From assembly GCA_966250375.1 (NCBI GenBank), contig CBINHE010000002.1, positions 1-64,000 on the forward strand: DNA of 64,000 nt, given 5' to 3'. The notes beneath the pieces are model-generated. The model saw nothing but the letters and a program-made list of their open reading frames with translations. It ran no database searches and was not told the origin of the DNA. A program made the translations under genes and the position numbers. Shown piece by piece: positions 8,649 through 17,362 of the stretch. The stretch comes from CAMLDH01 sp966250375 (GTDB taxonomy: Bacteria; Pseudomonadota; Gammaproteobacteria; Burkholderiales; Burkholderiaceae_D). Each line of letters starts with the position of its first letter. Positions within the stretch are counted from its first letter, which is position 1.

Positions 8649-10457
8649 ATGAACGATACCCGAATCAATATATTGTTGATCGAAGATAGTCCTGGCGACG
8701 CGCGGTTGATCGAGCATATGCTGGAGCAGGCACAAGGATTGCCATTTGAATTGACTTGGATCGACAACCTGCCTGACGGAATTACACACTTGCAAACCAA
8801 ACGGACGGATGTGCTATTGCTCGATCTTGGCCTGCCGGGAAGCACTGGATTGGATACCTTGCAAAGATTGTTGAGACGTGTGTCGATAGTGCCGACACTA
8901 GTTGTATTGAGTGGTCTGAGTGATGAGGATGTTGCCGTTCAGGCTGTGCAGTGTGGCGCGCAGGACTATCTGGTTAAAGGGCAGGTGGACACACCACTAT
9001 TGGTGCGCTCGATCCGTTACGCCATCGAGCGCAGCCAAGCCAAGAAAGCATTGCGGCAGGCGTATGACGAATTGGAGCACCGAGTCGTGGAGCGCACGGC
9101 TGAATTGGCGAACACGATCAAGGCCTTGCACGCAGAAATCGCGGAACGCAAGCAAGCGGAAGAGCGAATCCGCTACATGGCGCACTATGATGCGCTGACC
9201 GGCTTACCCAATCGCGAACTATTGCAAGATCGCATAACGCAGGCGATCGCATACGCCCACCGTAATCGTACGCAGGTGGCGGTAATTTTCGTTGACCTGG
9301 ATTATTTCAAACATATCAACGATTCCCTGGGACACAAAATCGGTGATCGCCTTTTGCAAATGGTTGCGGCCCGCTTGCAGGAATGTCTGCGTGAAGGAGA
9401 TAGCGTGGCCCGCCCCGGCGGAGATGAGTACGTGTTATGCCTCCCCTTGCTGACCGGCGTTGGTGATGCCGTGCGCGTGGCGCAAAAGGCGCTGGATGCC
9501 GTGGGCCACCCTTTCGTTGTGGAAGGAAACGAATTGCATGCAAGCGCCAGTATCGGCATCAGCATCTACCCGGACGATGGCTGTGATGTCGGAACCTTGA
9601 TGCGCGCTGCCGACACGGCGATGAATCATGCCAAGGAACGCGGGCGGGGAAACTACCAATTTTTCACGCAAGCACTCAACAATGCGGCGCAGCAGCGGCG
9701 GACTTTGGAAAACAAATTGCGGCAGGCATTAGCGAAAGGCGAATTCGAGCTGCACTATCAGCCGCAGGTAAACATGGCGAACGGCGTCATATTTTCAGGG
9801 GAAGCCTTGCTGCGCTGGCGTCAACCGGGAACAGAGCCGATTTCATGCGGGAGTCTCATTTCCATCGCTGAAGAAACCGGCCTGATACTATCCATCGGTG
9901 AGTGGGTATTGCGCAAGGCGTGCCGTCAGCTCAAACAATGGCAAGATGCCGGTCATCCGGAATTGCGCATCGCGGTCAATTTGTCGCCGCGTCAGTTTTA
10001 CCAGCCGCACTTCCTCGACATGATCGTAGATACCCTTCATGAAACGGGATTGGCTGCGACCGCTCTTGACCTGGAAATCACCGAGGGCCTCTTGCTGCAA
10101 CGCAACGATGACATTGTCGACATGCTGAATCAGCTCAGCGGCATGGGGATACAACTGTCGGTGGATGATTTCGGGACCGGATATTCCAGCCTTGCGTATT
10201 TGCAGCGCTTTCCTGTGCATGCGCTCAAGATCGACCAGTCATTTGTACGCGACATTGGTCGTGACCGGAATGCCACCGCACTGGTCACCGCCATCATCGC
10301 CATGGCGAACAGTCTGCACATGAAGGTGCTGGCGGAAGGCGTGGAAACCTCGCAGCAAATTGCCTTCCTGATGTCTCGTGGCTGCTCCTCCGCCCAAGGT
10401 TTTTATTACAGCGAAGCGGTACCGGCGGATGCATTTATCAAGTTGCTGGATAAATAG
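8649..10457 (+). CDS. receiver-GGDEF-EAL c-di-GMP turnover protein
   Basis: A 602-residue cytoplasmic response regulator. The receiver spans about 1-125 (D59 in LLLDLGLPGSTG), followed by a coiled coil with the ERKQAEERIRYMAHYD signature. The GGDEF domain has GGDEY at 257-261 in place of GGDEF, with an inhibitory-site RxxD (REGD) five residues before it. The EAL domain has EALLRW (E385), DDFGTGYSSL and KIDQSFV, so the phosphodiesterase residues look intact. It makes and/or breaks c-di-GMP under receiver control and is the evident output of this signalling cluster. ATG 8649 is taken as start; GTG 8646 is adjacent. The 256 bases before it contain no convincing gene. Confidence 0.92.
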   Translation: MNDTRINILLIEDSPGDARLIEHMLEQAQGLPFELTWIDNLPDGITHLQTKRTDVLLLDLGLPGSTGLDTLQRLLRRVSIVPTLVVLSGLSDEDVAVQAVQCGAQDYLVKGQVDTPLLVRSIRYAIERSQAKKALRQAYDELEHRVVERTAELANTIKALHAEIAERKQAEERIRYMAHYDALTGLPNRELLQDRITQAIAYAHRNRTQVAVIFVDLDYFKHINDSLGHKIGDRLLQMVAARLQECLREGDSVARPGGDEYVLCLPLLTGVGDAVRVAQKALDAVGHPFVVEGNELHASASIGISIYPDDGCDVGTLMRAADTAMNHAKERGRGNYQFFTQALNNAAQQRRTLENKLRQALAKGEFELHYQPQVNMANGVIFSGEALLRWRQPGTEPISCGSLISIAEETGLILSIGEWVLRKACRQLKQWQDAGHPELRIAVNLSPRQFYQPHFLDMIVDTLHETGLAATALDLEITEGLLLQRNDDIVDMLNQLSGMGIQLSVDDFGTGYSSLAYLQRFPVHALKIDQSFVRDIGRDRNATALVTAIIAMANSLHMKVLAEGVETSQQIAFLMSRGCSSAQGFYYSEAVPADAFIKLLDK

Positions 10458-10543
10458 GATGAAGTGAGTGGATGGTTCTGCGACACTAGCGGATTGCCGA
10501 TGACTGTAAAGTGCACCCCATCATTGATTCACAAATAGTGGAT

Positions 10544-11200
10544 TTATGTGCCAAGCATGAAACTGCGTACGCCCGAACCGACCAGTTGGACGCCGATGCA
10601 GACCATCACAAAACCCATGAGCCGGCTCAAGACATCCATGCCATCCTTTCCTACCCAACGTGACAAGAGTTGCGAGAATCGCAGCGTGATCCAGATGAGT
10701 ATGCACGTCAGCAAGATGCTGGCCACCGTTGCACCATAGGCAGCAGCTTCTCGCATGCCAATCTTCAATTCGGCGATCTCGGTCGAAATGCCGATGACCA
10801 CCGCAATTGCGCCGGGTCCACTGATACCGGGCATGGCGAGCGGGAAAAAGGCAATGTTGCGGCCCGCGTGGCCACTCGTCGGGCGCGTATCGGGATCTTG
10901 AAACAACATGCGATAGCCGAGCAGGGCGACAGTCAATCCACCGGCGATACGTAAGGCGCCGTAGGAGATACCGAAGCCTTTCAGGATTAATACGCCGCCG
11001 AACAGGCTCACGGTCAGAATCGCGAAGGCGTATATGCATGCTTTCTTTGCCTGCTGGTGGCGCATCACATCATCCATTTCACTGGTCAGCGCCAGGAACA
11101 AGGGAATCTTCGACGCTGGATTGGTGATGATCAAAAGGCTCACCAAGCCACCGAAAAAGTAGGAGGCAAGTGTCTGCCGGACAAGACTGTCAAATAGCAT
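10544..11200 (-). CDS. MarC family integral membrane protein
   Basis: A 218-residue protein with six predicted hydrophobic segments. The MarC/UPF0056 signature covers ITNPASKIPLFLALTSEM and RIAGGLTVALLGYRMLFQ. The family sits in the inner membrane; its old link to multiple antibiotic resistance was not confirmed and its substrate is unknown. It is a single gene on the minus strand, converging on the GGDEF-EAL gene. No terminator is obvious between them. Confidence 0.88.
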   Translation of the reverse strand: MLFDSLVRQTLASYFFGGLVSLLIITNPASKIPLFLALTSEMDDVMRHQQAKKACIYAFAILTVSLFGGVLILKGFGISYGALRIAGGLTVALLGYRMLFQDPDTRPTSGHAGRNIAFFPLAMPGISGPGAIAVVIGISTEIAELKIGMREAAAYGATVASILLTCILIWITLRFSQLLSRWVGKDGMDVLSRLMGFVMVCIGVQLVGSGVRSFMLGT

Positions 11201-11473
11201 AAGTAGAGGGAGATGCAGACATTATTAATAACCTTGCGCCGGTCAACAAAGGGCACGCAATATATCGATTCAAACCGTTTAGCTGAGCGGCGATTTCGTA
11301 TTGCGTTTCATCATTATGGTAATACAGTAATAGCAAATAAGGTTGCTTATCTTATGGGAGGTATTGCAGATACCTAATGCAAATTTTTCATGAAATAATG
11401 TTATTTATGCATGGCATTTAATTGGCATTTTGATTCACTGATGTTGTTCTTGCCGAGTACTTGGGCGCACCTC
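11201..11473. other. intergenic stretch, no gene seen
   Basis: This A/T-rich spacer lies between the marC start and the sodB terminator. It should contain the marC promoter (minus strand). A short palindrome AGGTAT-N5-ATACCT lies near 11360-11376. I see no open frame or RNA gene that I can support. Confidence 0.5.
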
Positions 11474-11477
11474 CAAA

Positions 11478-11511
11478 AAAAAAAGCCCGCTGCCTGTGCA
11501 GGGGGCTTTAT
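11478..11511 (-). terminator. rho-independent terminator of sodB
   Basis: Read on the minus strand, a GC-rich stem (AAAGCCC paired with GGGCTTT, inner CTGC paired with GCAG) is followed by a run of ten T. It begins about 50 bases after the sodB stop codon. Confidence 0.85.
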
Positions 11512-11562
11512 TTATCTGTTGTTCCGAACTGTATTTATTCCGAACAAACACAAGTAGAGTTA

Positions 11563-12141
11563 CTACGCAAAATTCTTCGCCACAAAATCCCAGTTCACCA
11601 GATTCCAGAATGTTTCGACATACTTTGCGCGTAAGTTGCGATAGTCGATGTAGTACGCATGTTCCCACACATCGCAGGTCATCAGCGGCTTGTCGGTACC
11701 GGTCAGCGGTGTGCCGGCATTGGAGGTGTTGGCGATATCGACCGAACCGTCCGCTTTCTTGACCAGCCAAGTCCAGCCGGAACCGAAATTACCTACGCAA
11801 GACTTCGTGAATTCTTCCTTGAACTTGTCGAACGAACTCCATTTGGCGCCGATTGCATCGGCCAGTGCGCCAGTCGGAGCACCGCCGCCGTTCGGCTTCA
11901 TGCAGTTCCAGTAGAACGTATGGTTCCATACCTGCGCCGCATTGTTGAACACGCCGCCGGATGATTTCTTGATGATGTCTTCTAGCGAGGCGCTTTCGAA
12001 TTCAGTGCCTTTGATCAGGTTGTTCAGGTTGGTCACGTAGGCTTGATGGTGTTTGCCGTAGTGGTATTCGAGCGTTTCTTTGGAAATGTGCGGCTGCAGA
12101 GCATCCATTGCGTAAGGCAGGGGAGGGAGGGTATGTTCCAT
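11563..12141 (-). CDS. sodB: superoxide dismutase [Fe]
   Basis: A 192-residue cytoplasmic enzyme that dismutates superoxide to oxygen and peroxide. The N-terminal helical hairpin carries a metal His (YHYGKHHQAYV). The FNNAAQVWNHTFYWNCMKP block, with Gln in AAQ, and the metal ligands in DVWEHAYYIDYRN are the pattern of the iron form. The frame is open for 55 more codons upstream, but ATG 12141 has AAAGGATGCACC before it and matches the family start (MEHTLPPLPY). It is monocistronic, with its own terminator. Confidence 0.95.
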   Translation of the reverse strand: MEHTLPPLPYAMDALQPHISKETLEYHYGKHHQAYVTNLNNLIKGTEFESASLEDIIKKSSGGVFNNAAQVWNHTFYWNCMKPNGGGAPTGALADAIGAKWSSFDKFKEEFTKSCVGNFGSGWTWLVKKADGSVDIANTSNAGTPLTGTDKPLMTCDVWEHAYYIDYRNLRAKYVETFWNLVNWDFVAKNFA

Positions 12142-12277
12142 GGTGCATCCTTTCAGTTGTTGGATAGATAGATGGTATTTTTGAAAGACCTCAATTGTAT
12201 GTCGGATGTCGATTGCCTGCAGTAGCCAACCAATTTGCAATTTGATGATCCACAAAACGCCGCCCTTTAATGCAAGG

Positions 12278-13639
12278 TCATTCCAGCGTTTCCTGCACAC
12301 TCGCAATGCCTACCTCCGCACATCCTTCCGCCAGACGGATATTGACGAGGCCGCGCGGATGCAGTTCTTTCGGCCCGCGTATGACCTTGCCTTTGGCATC
12401 GGTAACAATCGCATAACCGCGCTCCAGTGTGCGCTGCGGATTGAGTAATTCCAGTTGCGCAGCAAGTGCGGAAAGCCCTTGTCGCTGCCTGGATGAAAAC
12501 GTGGCGAGCGCGGTATTCAGGCGTCGCGTGTTGTCGTTCAGACGTATCCGATGCGGTGCGACGTCGGGGAGTTGGGCCTTCAAGCGCGTACCCAACTGCA
12601 TTGCCGCAAACCGGGCACGGGTCAACGGCGTACGCGTGGCATGCGCCAGGCGGCTTTGCAAGCCTTGCAGCTTCAAGCGCTCGTGCGCGATGGTGGCGGC
12701 CGGACTTGCCAATCTGTGCGATAGCCAATCCAGCGTTTGCGCCGCATTGGCCAACTGTCGCCGCATGGCACGGGTCAGATCGTCGGCATGCGTATCCAGC
12801 GTTGCGATCCAGTCCGCGTGTGGCGTTGCGGCCATTTCTGCGGCAGCAGTCGGCGTCGGTGCCCGCAGGTCGGCGGCGAAGTCGGCGATCGTGAAATCGG
12901 TCTCATGTCCGACGCCAGAGATGACAGGCATCGCGCACGCGGCAACCGTTCGGGCAACGACTTCTTCATTGAACGACCACAGGTCTTCGATACTGCCGCC
13001 GCCGCGGCATACCAGCAGCACATCGCATTCGGCGCGGGCCGAGGCGGTGGCAATCGCTTGCGCGATTTTCTGTCCCGCGCCTTCTCCTTGCACCGGTGTC
13101 GGATACAGGATGACGTGGACATGCGGCGCGCGCCGCCGCAGCGTGGTCAGGATGTCGCGCAGTGCGGCTGCTTGCAGACTGGTAACGATGCCGATGATTT
13201 TGCAAAATACAGGCAGCGGCCGCTTGCGATCGGGATCGAATAAACCTTCCGCATTCAATTTTTCTTTCAGCCGCAGGAATGCTTCATACAGATTGCCGAC
13301 GCCGGCGCGGCGGATTGCCTCGACACTGAGCTGATAATCACCGCGCGGCGCGTACAGCGTCACCAGTGCCCGGACTTCCACCTTGTCGCCTTCGCGCGGC
13401 GCGAAATCCGCATATTGTGCACGGCCGCGAAACATCACTGCCCGCACTTGGGCCCCGTCGTCCTTGAGCGTGAAGTACCAGTGACCCGATGCGGCTCGCG
13501 TGAAATTGGAAATTTCCCCCGTGACCCATGCCAACGGGAAGTTGCGCTCCAGCATCCGCGCCACTGCCTGGTTCAGCGCCGATACTGTTAGCACAGAGGG
13601 CTTGGAATATGTGTTCTCTGAAACGTTGTCAAAATTCAT
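12278..13639 (-). CDS. xseA: exodeoxyribonuclease VII large subunit
   Basis: A 453-residue catalytic subunit of ExoVII, which degrades single-stranded DNA in both directions together with XseB (not in this window). The N-terminal OB fold (LTVSALNQAVARMLERNFP..WVTGEISNF) is followed by the nuclease core (GIVTSLQAAALRDILTTL, CRGGGSIEDLWSFNEE, ISGVGHETDFTIADF) and a long helical region ending in RTLERGYAIVTD. Length and motifs are normal for the family. It ends 136 bases before the sodB start on the same strand. Confidence 0.96.
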   Translation of the reverse strand: MNFDNVSENTYSKPSVLTVSALNQAVARMLERNFPLAWVTGEISNFTRAASGHWYFTLKDDGAQVRAVMFRGRAQYADFAPREGDKVEVRALVTLYAPRGDYQLSVEAIRRAGVGNLYEAFLRLKEKLNAEGLFDPDRKRPLPVFCKIIGIVTSLQAAALRDILTTLRRRAPHVHVILYPTPVQGEGAGQKIAQAIATASARAECDVLLVCRGGGSIEDLWSFNEEVVARTVAACAMPVISGVGHETDFTIADFAADLRAPTPTAAAEMAATPHADWIATLDTHADDLTRAMRRQLANAAQTLDWLSHRLASPAATIAHERLKLQGLQSRLAHATRTPLTRARFAAMQLGTRLKAQLPDVAPHRIRLNDNTRRLNTALATFSSRQRQGLSALAAQLELLNPQRTLERGYAIVTDAKGKVIRGPKELHPRGLVNIRLAEGCAEVGIASVQETLE

Positions 13640-14042
13640 GTTGTGTCCGGCAGTAAAACCTGTCCACAGGCACGTCGAACGGGCATATTTTTTTCATAAG
13701 CATTTGAAAATATAGGGAGTTTTCTCTAAGTAATTGATTTTTATAGGGAAATAAAAAGTGCCTCATTTCCAAGCAGCAAACTAAATCTCTTTGAAATCAA
13801 GTATTTAAGAAATATCTGGGAAGTTACTCACAAAGTTATCCACAGTAAATGTGAAGAACTTTGGAAATAATTTATAGCATGTCGAGACTTGCTCACAATG
13901 GCGCAACACGTTACATTCTGCATCCAGACAACCGAACCGAATTATTGGTCCGGCCAAGACATGAAAATTCAGATCGAATCAAACCCTCATTTCCAGTGCG
14001 CGTATCCGCTTGCGTGCCGATTTCTTTAAGAAGGAGCTTCTT
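13640..14042. other. A/T-rich divergent intergenic region (xseA/exbB)
   Basis: These 400 bases separate the divergent xseA and exbB genes and should carry both promoters. The section 13690-13870 is clearly richer in A/T than its surroundings. A short frame at 13861-14091 shows no family features and overlaps the exbB start, so I do not call it. Confidence 0.5.
13836..13844 (+). promoter_or_regulatory. consensus DnaA box
   Basis: TTATCCACA is a perfect match to the DnaA box consensus, inside the A/T-rich region between xseA and exbB. It is alone, so it may regulate a neighbour or be a chance match; it is not evidence for an origin. Confidence 0.4.
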
Positions 14043-14648
14043 TTGCTCGCCATTATTCAAGCTGCAGGATGGCCGATCTGGCTGCTGCTGATCGCCTCTG
14101 TGATTGCACTCGCATTGATCATCGAGCGAATATTGTACCTGCGCCGTAGCCGCATTTTGCCCTCAAATTTGCTCCAGGAAGTCATCCGCGTTTATCACAA
14201 CGGCAAGATCAACGCCGAAGTTGTTTCCAATCTCGAACAGAATTCGTCGTTGGGCCGGGTGCTGGCCGCCGGCCTGCGCAATGTCGATGCGCCGCGCGAC
14301 GAGATGAAAGAATCGATCGAAGAGGCCGGGCGCGGAGCCGCCCATGAGCTGGAGCGTTTCCTGACGACACTGGGCACGATCGCCACCTTGGCACCGCTGA
14401 TGGGCCTGTTCGGCACCGTGGTCGGCATGATCGAAATTTTCGGTGCGCAAAATGCCACCGGCGCTAACCCGGCACAACTGGCGCATGGCATCTCGGTGGC
14501 GCTCTACAATACCGGTTTCGGCTTGGCGATTGCGATGCCGACCCTGGTGTTTTACCGTCATTTTCGCGCTCTGGTCGATAGCTTCATCATCGATATGGAG
14601 CAACAGGCGGTGAAGTTCGTTGATACCGTGCACGGCAAGCGCAAATAG
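14043..14648 (+). CDS. exbB: MotA/TolQ/ExbB proton channel family protein
   Basis: A 201-residue inner-membrane proton channel subunit with three membrane segments: one at the N terminus (GWPIWLLLIASVIALALII) and two around TLGTIATLAPLMGLFGTVVGM and the GFGLAIAMPTLVFY region. With ExbD/TolR it couples the proton gradient to an outer-membrane partner. The start is TTG 14043: AAGGAG ends six bases before it and the family begins LAIIQAAGWP. An earlier ATG at 14010 would cover the ribosome site. It is first in an operon with exbD, lpxK and kdsB. Confidence 0.92.
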   Translation: MLAIIQAAGWPIWLLLIASVIALALIIERILYLRRSRILPSNLLQEVIRVYHNGKINAEVVSNLEQNSSLGRVLAAGLRNVDAPRDEMKESIEEAGRGAAHELERFLTTLGTIATLAPLMGLFGTVVGMIEIFGAQNATGANPAQLAHGISVALYNTGFGLAIAMPTLVFYRHFRALVDSFIIDMEQQAVKFVDTVHGKRK

Positions 14649-14660
14649 CAAGGTGCATCC

Positions 14661-15095
14661 ATGAACTTCCGCAAAGGCAAAGGCCGCGAAGACCCGGAAA
14701 TCAACCTGATTCCGTTCATCGATGTACTGCTGGTGATCCTGATTTTCCTGATGGTCACGACCACCTACAGCAAACTCACCGCGCTGCAAATCACCTTGCC
14801 CACAGCCGATGCGGAAAAGGCGATGGAGCGCCCGTTCGAGATCAATGTCGGCGTGGACGCCGAAGGGCACTATGCGGTGAACAATACGCAAGTCGCCGTA
14901 CGCGATGCGACGGGACTGGCCGACGAACTGAAGACTGCGGCGAATGGCAAGGGCGAGTCGTCCAAGGACCCGGTCGTCATTATCAATGCCGATGCGGCCA
15001 CATCCCACCAGTCAGTGATCAACGTGCTGGAAGCGGCACGCTTGGCTGGTTTTGACAAAGTGACGTTTACAGCGCAGACCGGCGGCAAGAAATAG
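14661..15095 (+). CDS. exbD: biopolymer transport protein ExbD/TolR
   Basis: A 144-residue protein with a short cytoplasmic N terminus, one membrane helix (about 18-38) containing the key Asp of INLIPFIDVLLVILIFLMV, and a periplasmic domain ending in ARLAGFDKVTFTAQ. It works with the ExbB homologue that stops 12 bases upstream. No TonB gene is adjacent, so whether it energises TonB-dependent uptake or another envelope process is open. Confidence 0.93.
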   Translation: MNFRKGKGREDPEINLIPFIDVLLVILIFLMVTTTYSKLTALQITLPTADAEKAMERPFEINVGVDAEGHYAVNNTQVAVRDATGLADELKTAANGKGESSKDPVVIINADAATSHQSVINVLEAARLAGFDKVTFTAQTGGKK

Positions 15096-15186
15096 ACATA
15101 CCTCGGTTTCTCATCCAGCAGGCCATGAATGGAAAACGCGTAGCGGAAATTTAGCTGCGCATTACTCACCTTACGGAATTATCGGC

Positions 15187-16236
15187 TTGTCCTCTGCGCG
15201 CTCCCGATTCGAATCAATCCTGACGCGTAGCTGGGCACGACGCGGATTGTTGGCGCGGCTCTTGTGGCCGGTTTCCTTGCTGTTTCAAATGCTGACAGCG
15301 CTGCGGCGCGGCCTGTACCAAGCCGGCGTACTGCCGTCGACTCGCTTGCCGGTGCCGGTCATTATCGTTGGCAACGTGTTTGTCGGTGGTACCGGCAAGA
15401 CGCCTTTCACGATATGGCTGATTGATGCATTACGGCACGCAGGATATGTGCCTGGCGTTATTTCACGCGGCTATGGCGCACAAGGCGATGCGCCGCGGCC
15501 AGTGACTTCGGCTTCACGGATGCAGGAGGCGGGCGATGAACCTTTGTTGATTGCTCAGCGTACACAAGCCGCCGTGATGGTCGGACGCAGCCGGGCGGCA
15601 ACGGCACGCGCGCTATTGGCGGCGCATCCCGAGGTCAATGTGATCGTGTCGGACGATGGTTTGCAACATTATGCATTGCAGCGAGATATTGAAATCGTGC
15701 TGTTCGATGCGCGCGGTGCCGGCAATGGTTGGTTGTTGCCTGCTGGACCTTTACGTGAATCAGCATCGCGGCGGCGCGACTTCACTGTATTAAATGCGCA
15801 GCAAATGCCGGACGATATTTCCGGCAATCCTGTTCGCATGATCCTGGAAGGTGAGTACGCCGAGCGTTTATCGGATCGATCGCAACGCATTGCATTGCGA
15901 TCGCTGCAGTCATTCCAAACCCCAGGTCGTGTCGTCCCCCGTATTGTCGCCGCCGCCGGAATCGGCAACCCTGAACGTTTTTTCGCCATGCTGCGCGTGG
16001 CCGATCTCTCTTTTGATGCGCTTCCGCTGCCGGACCATCACGATTTTGCCGATCATCCTTTTGGCAATGTACAAGCCGATATCATCCTGATTACCGAGAA
16101 GGATGCAGTAAAATGTAGCCAAATTGATGCAATCAAAAACGACCCGAGACTGTGGGTCGTGCCCGTTACAGCGCGCATCGACCGTGCGCTGGCAGAACAA
16201 ATAGTGGAGAAACTGCGTGGACACCCGACTGCTTGA
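15187..16236 (+). CDS. lpxK: tetraacyldisaccharide 4'-kinase
   Basis: A 349-residue enzyme that phosphorylates the lipid A disaccharide precursor at the inner membrane to give lipid IVA. An N-terminal amphipathic/hydrophobic segment (LLARLLWPVSLLFQMLT) precedes the P-loop GNVFVGGTGKTP; VIVSDDGLQHYALQRD and the DHHDF motif are typical. The start appears to be TTG 15187 (family-like SSARSRFESI), with no better ATG nearby. It overlaps the small zinc-ribbon gene downstream by 20 bases. Confidence 0.94.
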   Translation: MSSARSRFESILTRSWARRGLLARLLWPVSLLFQMLTALRRGLYQAGVLPSTRLPVPVIIVGNVFVGGTGKTPFTIWLIDALRHAGYVPGVISRGYGAQGDAPRPVTSASRMQEAGDEPLLIAQRTQAAVMVGRSRAATARALLAAHPEVNVIVSDDGLQHYALQRDIEIVLFDARGAGNGWLLPAGPLRESASRRRDFTVLNAQQMPDDISGNPVRMILEGEYAERLSDRSQRIALRSLQSFQTPGRVVPRIVAAAGIGNPERFFAMLRVADLSFDALPLPDHHDFADHPFGNVQADIILITEKDAVKCSQIDAIKNDPRLWVVPVTARIDRALAEQIVEKLRGHPTA

Positions 16237-16414
16237 TATCCTGGTTTGCCCAATCTGCAAGGGGCCGCTTACATACGACAAGAAAGCGCAAGAACTGATC
16301 TGCAATGGCGACAAGCTTGCCTATCCGATCCGCGACGGCATTCCGGTCATGTGGGCGGACGAAGCGCGTGAGTTGAATGCAGCGTCGGGTGGTGGTGTGC
16401 AGTCCGGTAAATAA
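16217..16414 (+). CDS. ycaR: Trm112 family protein (YcaR-like)
   Basis: A 65-residue protein of the Trm112/UPF0434 family. It has an N-terminal CPIC pair (LLDILVCPICKGPL) but only one further cysteine (LIC), then the YPIRDGIPVMW strand. It conventionally sits between lpxK and kdsB, as here. The start is GTG 16217, inside the end of lpxK. Bacterial members have no settled function; eukaryotic Trm112 activates methyltransferases. Confidence 0.9.
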   Translation: MDTRLLDILVCPICKGPLTYDKKAQELICNGDKLAYPIRDGIPVMWADEARELNAASGGGVQSGK

Positions 16415-16462
16415 GCGGGGCAACCTATCCTCCGCACTACAAATAAAAAACGATCGTCTCCG

Positions 16463-17215
16463 ATGTCCTTCACCGTCATTATTCCAGCCCGTCTCGCATC
16501 GACCCGCCTGCCGAACAAGCCATTGGCGGACTTGGGCGGCAAACCCATGGTCGTGCGCGTGGCCGAGCGCGCCGCACAGTCCGGCGCTGCGCAAGTCGTC
16601 GTCGCAACCGACCATGCGGACATATTTGCGGCCTGTCAGGCGCATCGGGTAACGGTGCACATGACGCGCGCCGACCATCCGTCCGGCACCGACCGCATTG
16701 CGGAAGTGGCAGCGGCCATGGAGCTGGCGGCCGATGCGGTGGTGGTCAACGTGCAGGGCGATGAACCCATGATCGATCCCGCACTGATTGCCGCCACCGC
16801 AGCGAAGATTGATGCCGATGTTCCGATGTCGACCGCCGCCCATGCGATTGACGATGTGGCCGATGTCTTCAATCCCAATGTCGTGAAAATCGTGCTGGAT
16901 AAGGCGGGGCGGGCGCTTTATTTTTCGCGGGCCACGATCCCTTGGCATCGCGACGGCTTCGCGCAATCTAAAGAAGCGATGCCGACAGGCTACGCTCCGT
17001 TGCGCCATATCGGCCTCTATGCATACAGCAATGCATTTTTGCAGACTTACCCAAAGCTCGCTGCGTCACCACTGGAGCACGTCGAAGCCTTGGAGCAATT
17101 ACGGGTGCTGTGGCATGGTTTCTCGATTGCGGTGCATATAACACAAAACAACCCTGCAGCCGGTGTCGATACGCCGGAAGACCTGGTGCGCGTCAGACGG
17201 CATTTCGGGCAATGA
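16463..17215 (+). CDS. kdsB: 3-deoxy-manno-octulosonate cytidylyltransferase
   Basis: A 250-residue cytoplasmic enzyme that activates KDO with CTP to CMP-KDO for lipopolysaccharide inner core synthesis. The nucleotide-binding start (VIIPARLASTRLPNKPLADLGGKPM), VVNVQGDEPMIDP and the HIGLYAYSNAFL motif are diagnostic, and the length is normal. It fits functionally with lpxK upstream; both serve the outer membrane. Confidence 0.96.
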   Translation: MSFTVIIPARLASTRLPNKPLADLGGKPMVVRVAERAAQSGAAQVVVATDHADIFAACQAHRVTVHMTRADHPSGTDRIAEVAAAMELAADAVVVNVQGDEPMIDPALIAATAAKIDADVPMSTAAHAIDDVADVFNPNVVKIVLDKAGRALYFSRATIPWHRDGFAQSKEAMPTGYAPLRHIGLYAYSNAFLQTYPKLAASPLEHVEALEQLRVLWHGFSIAVHITQNNPAAGVDTPEDLVRVRRHFGQ

Positions 17216-17362
17216 ATTTGCGGAAATCGGCGGCAAAGCACCGATTTGGTGAATTTTTGTGGTAAGTTTCGTGCAAAGTTCGTGTGGTAAAAAGCATATC
17301 TCAGGGTGGTAATGGCTTAGAGCCACCGTAAGGAATTCAAAACTCGTTTAGGAAATTAAGCA

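Noticed and set aside
8389..8649. 86-codon frame between the receiver gene and the GGDEF-EAL gene
   Set aside because: No family features, odd composition and no ribosome site; it probably just fills a leader region.
13690..13870. Possible replication origin
   Set aside because: A/T-rich with one perfect DnaA box only; no dnaA, dnaN or box cluster.
13861..14091. 76-codon frame before exbB
   Set aside because: Overlaps the exbB ribosome site and start in another phase; no homology features.
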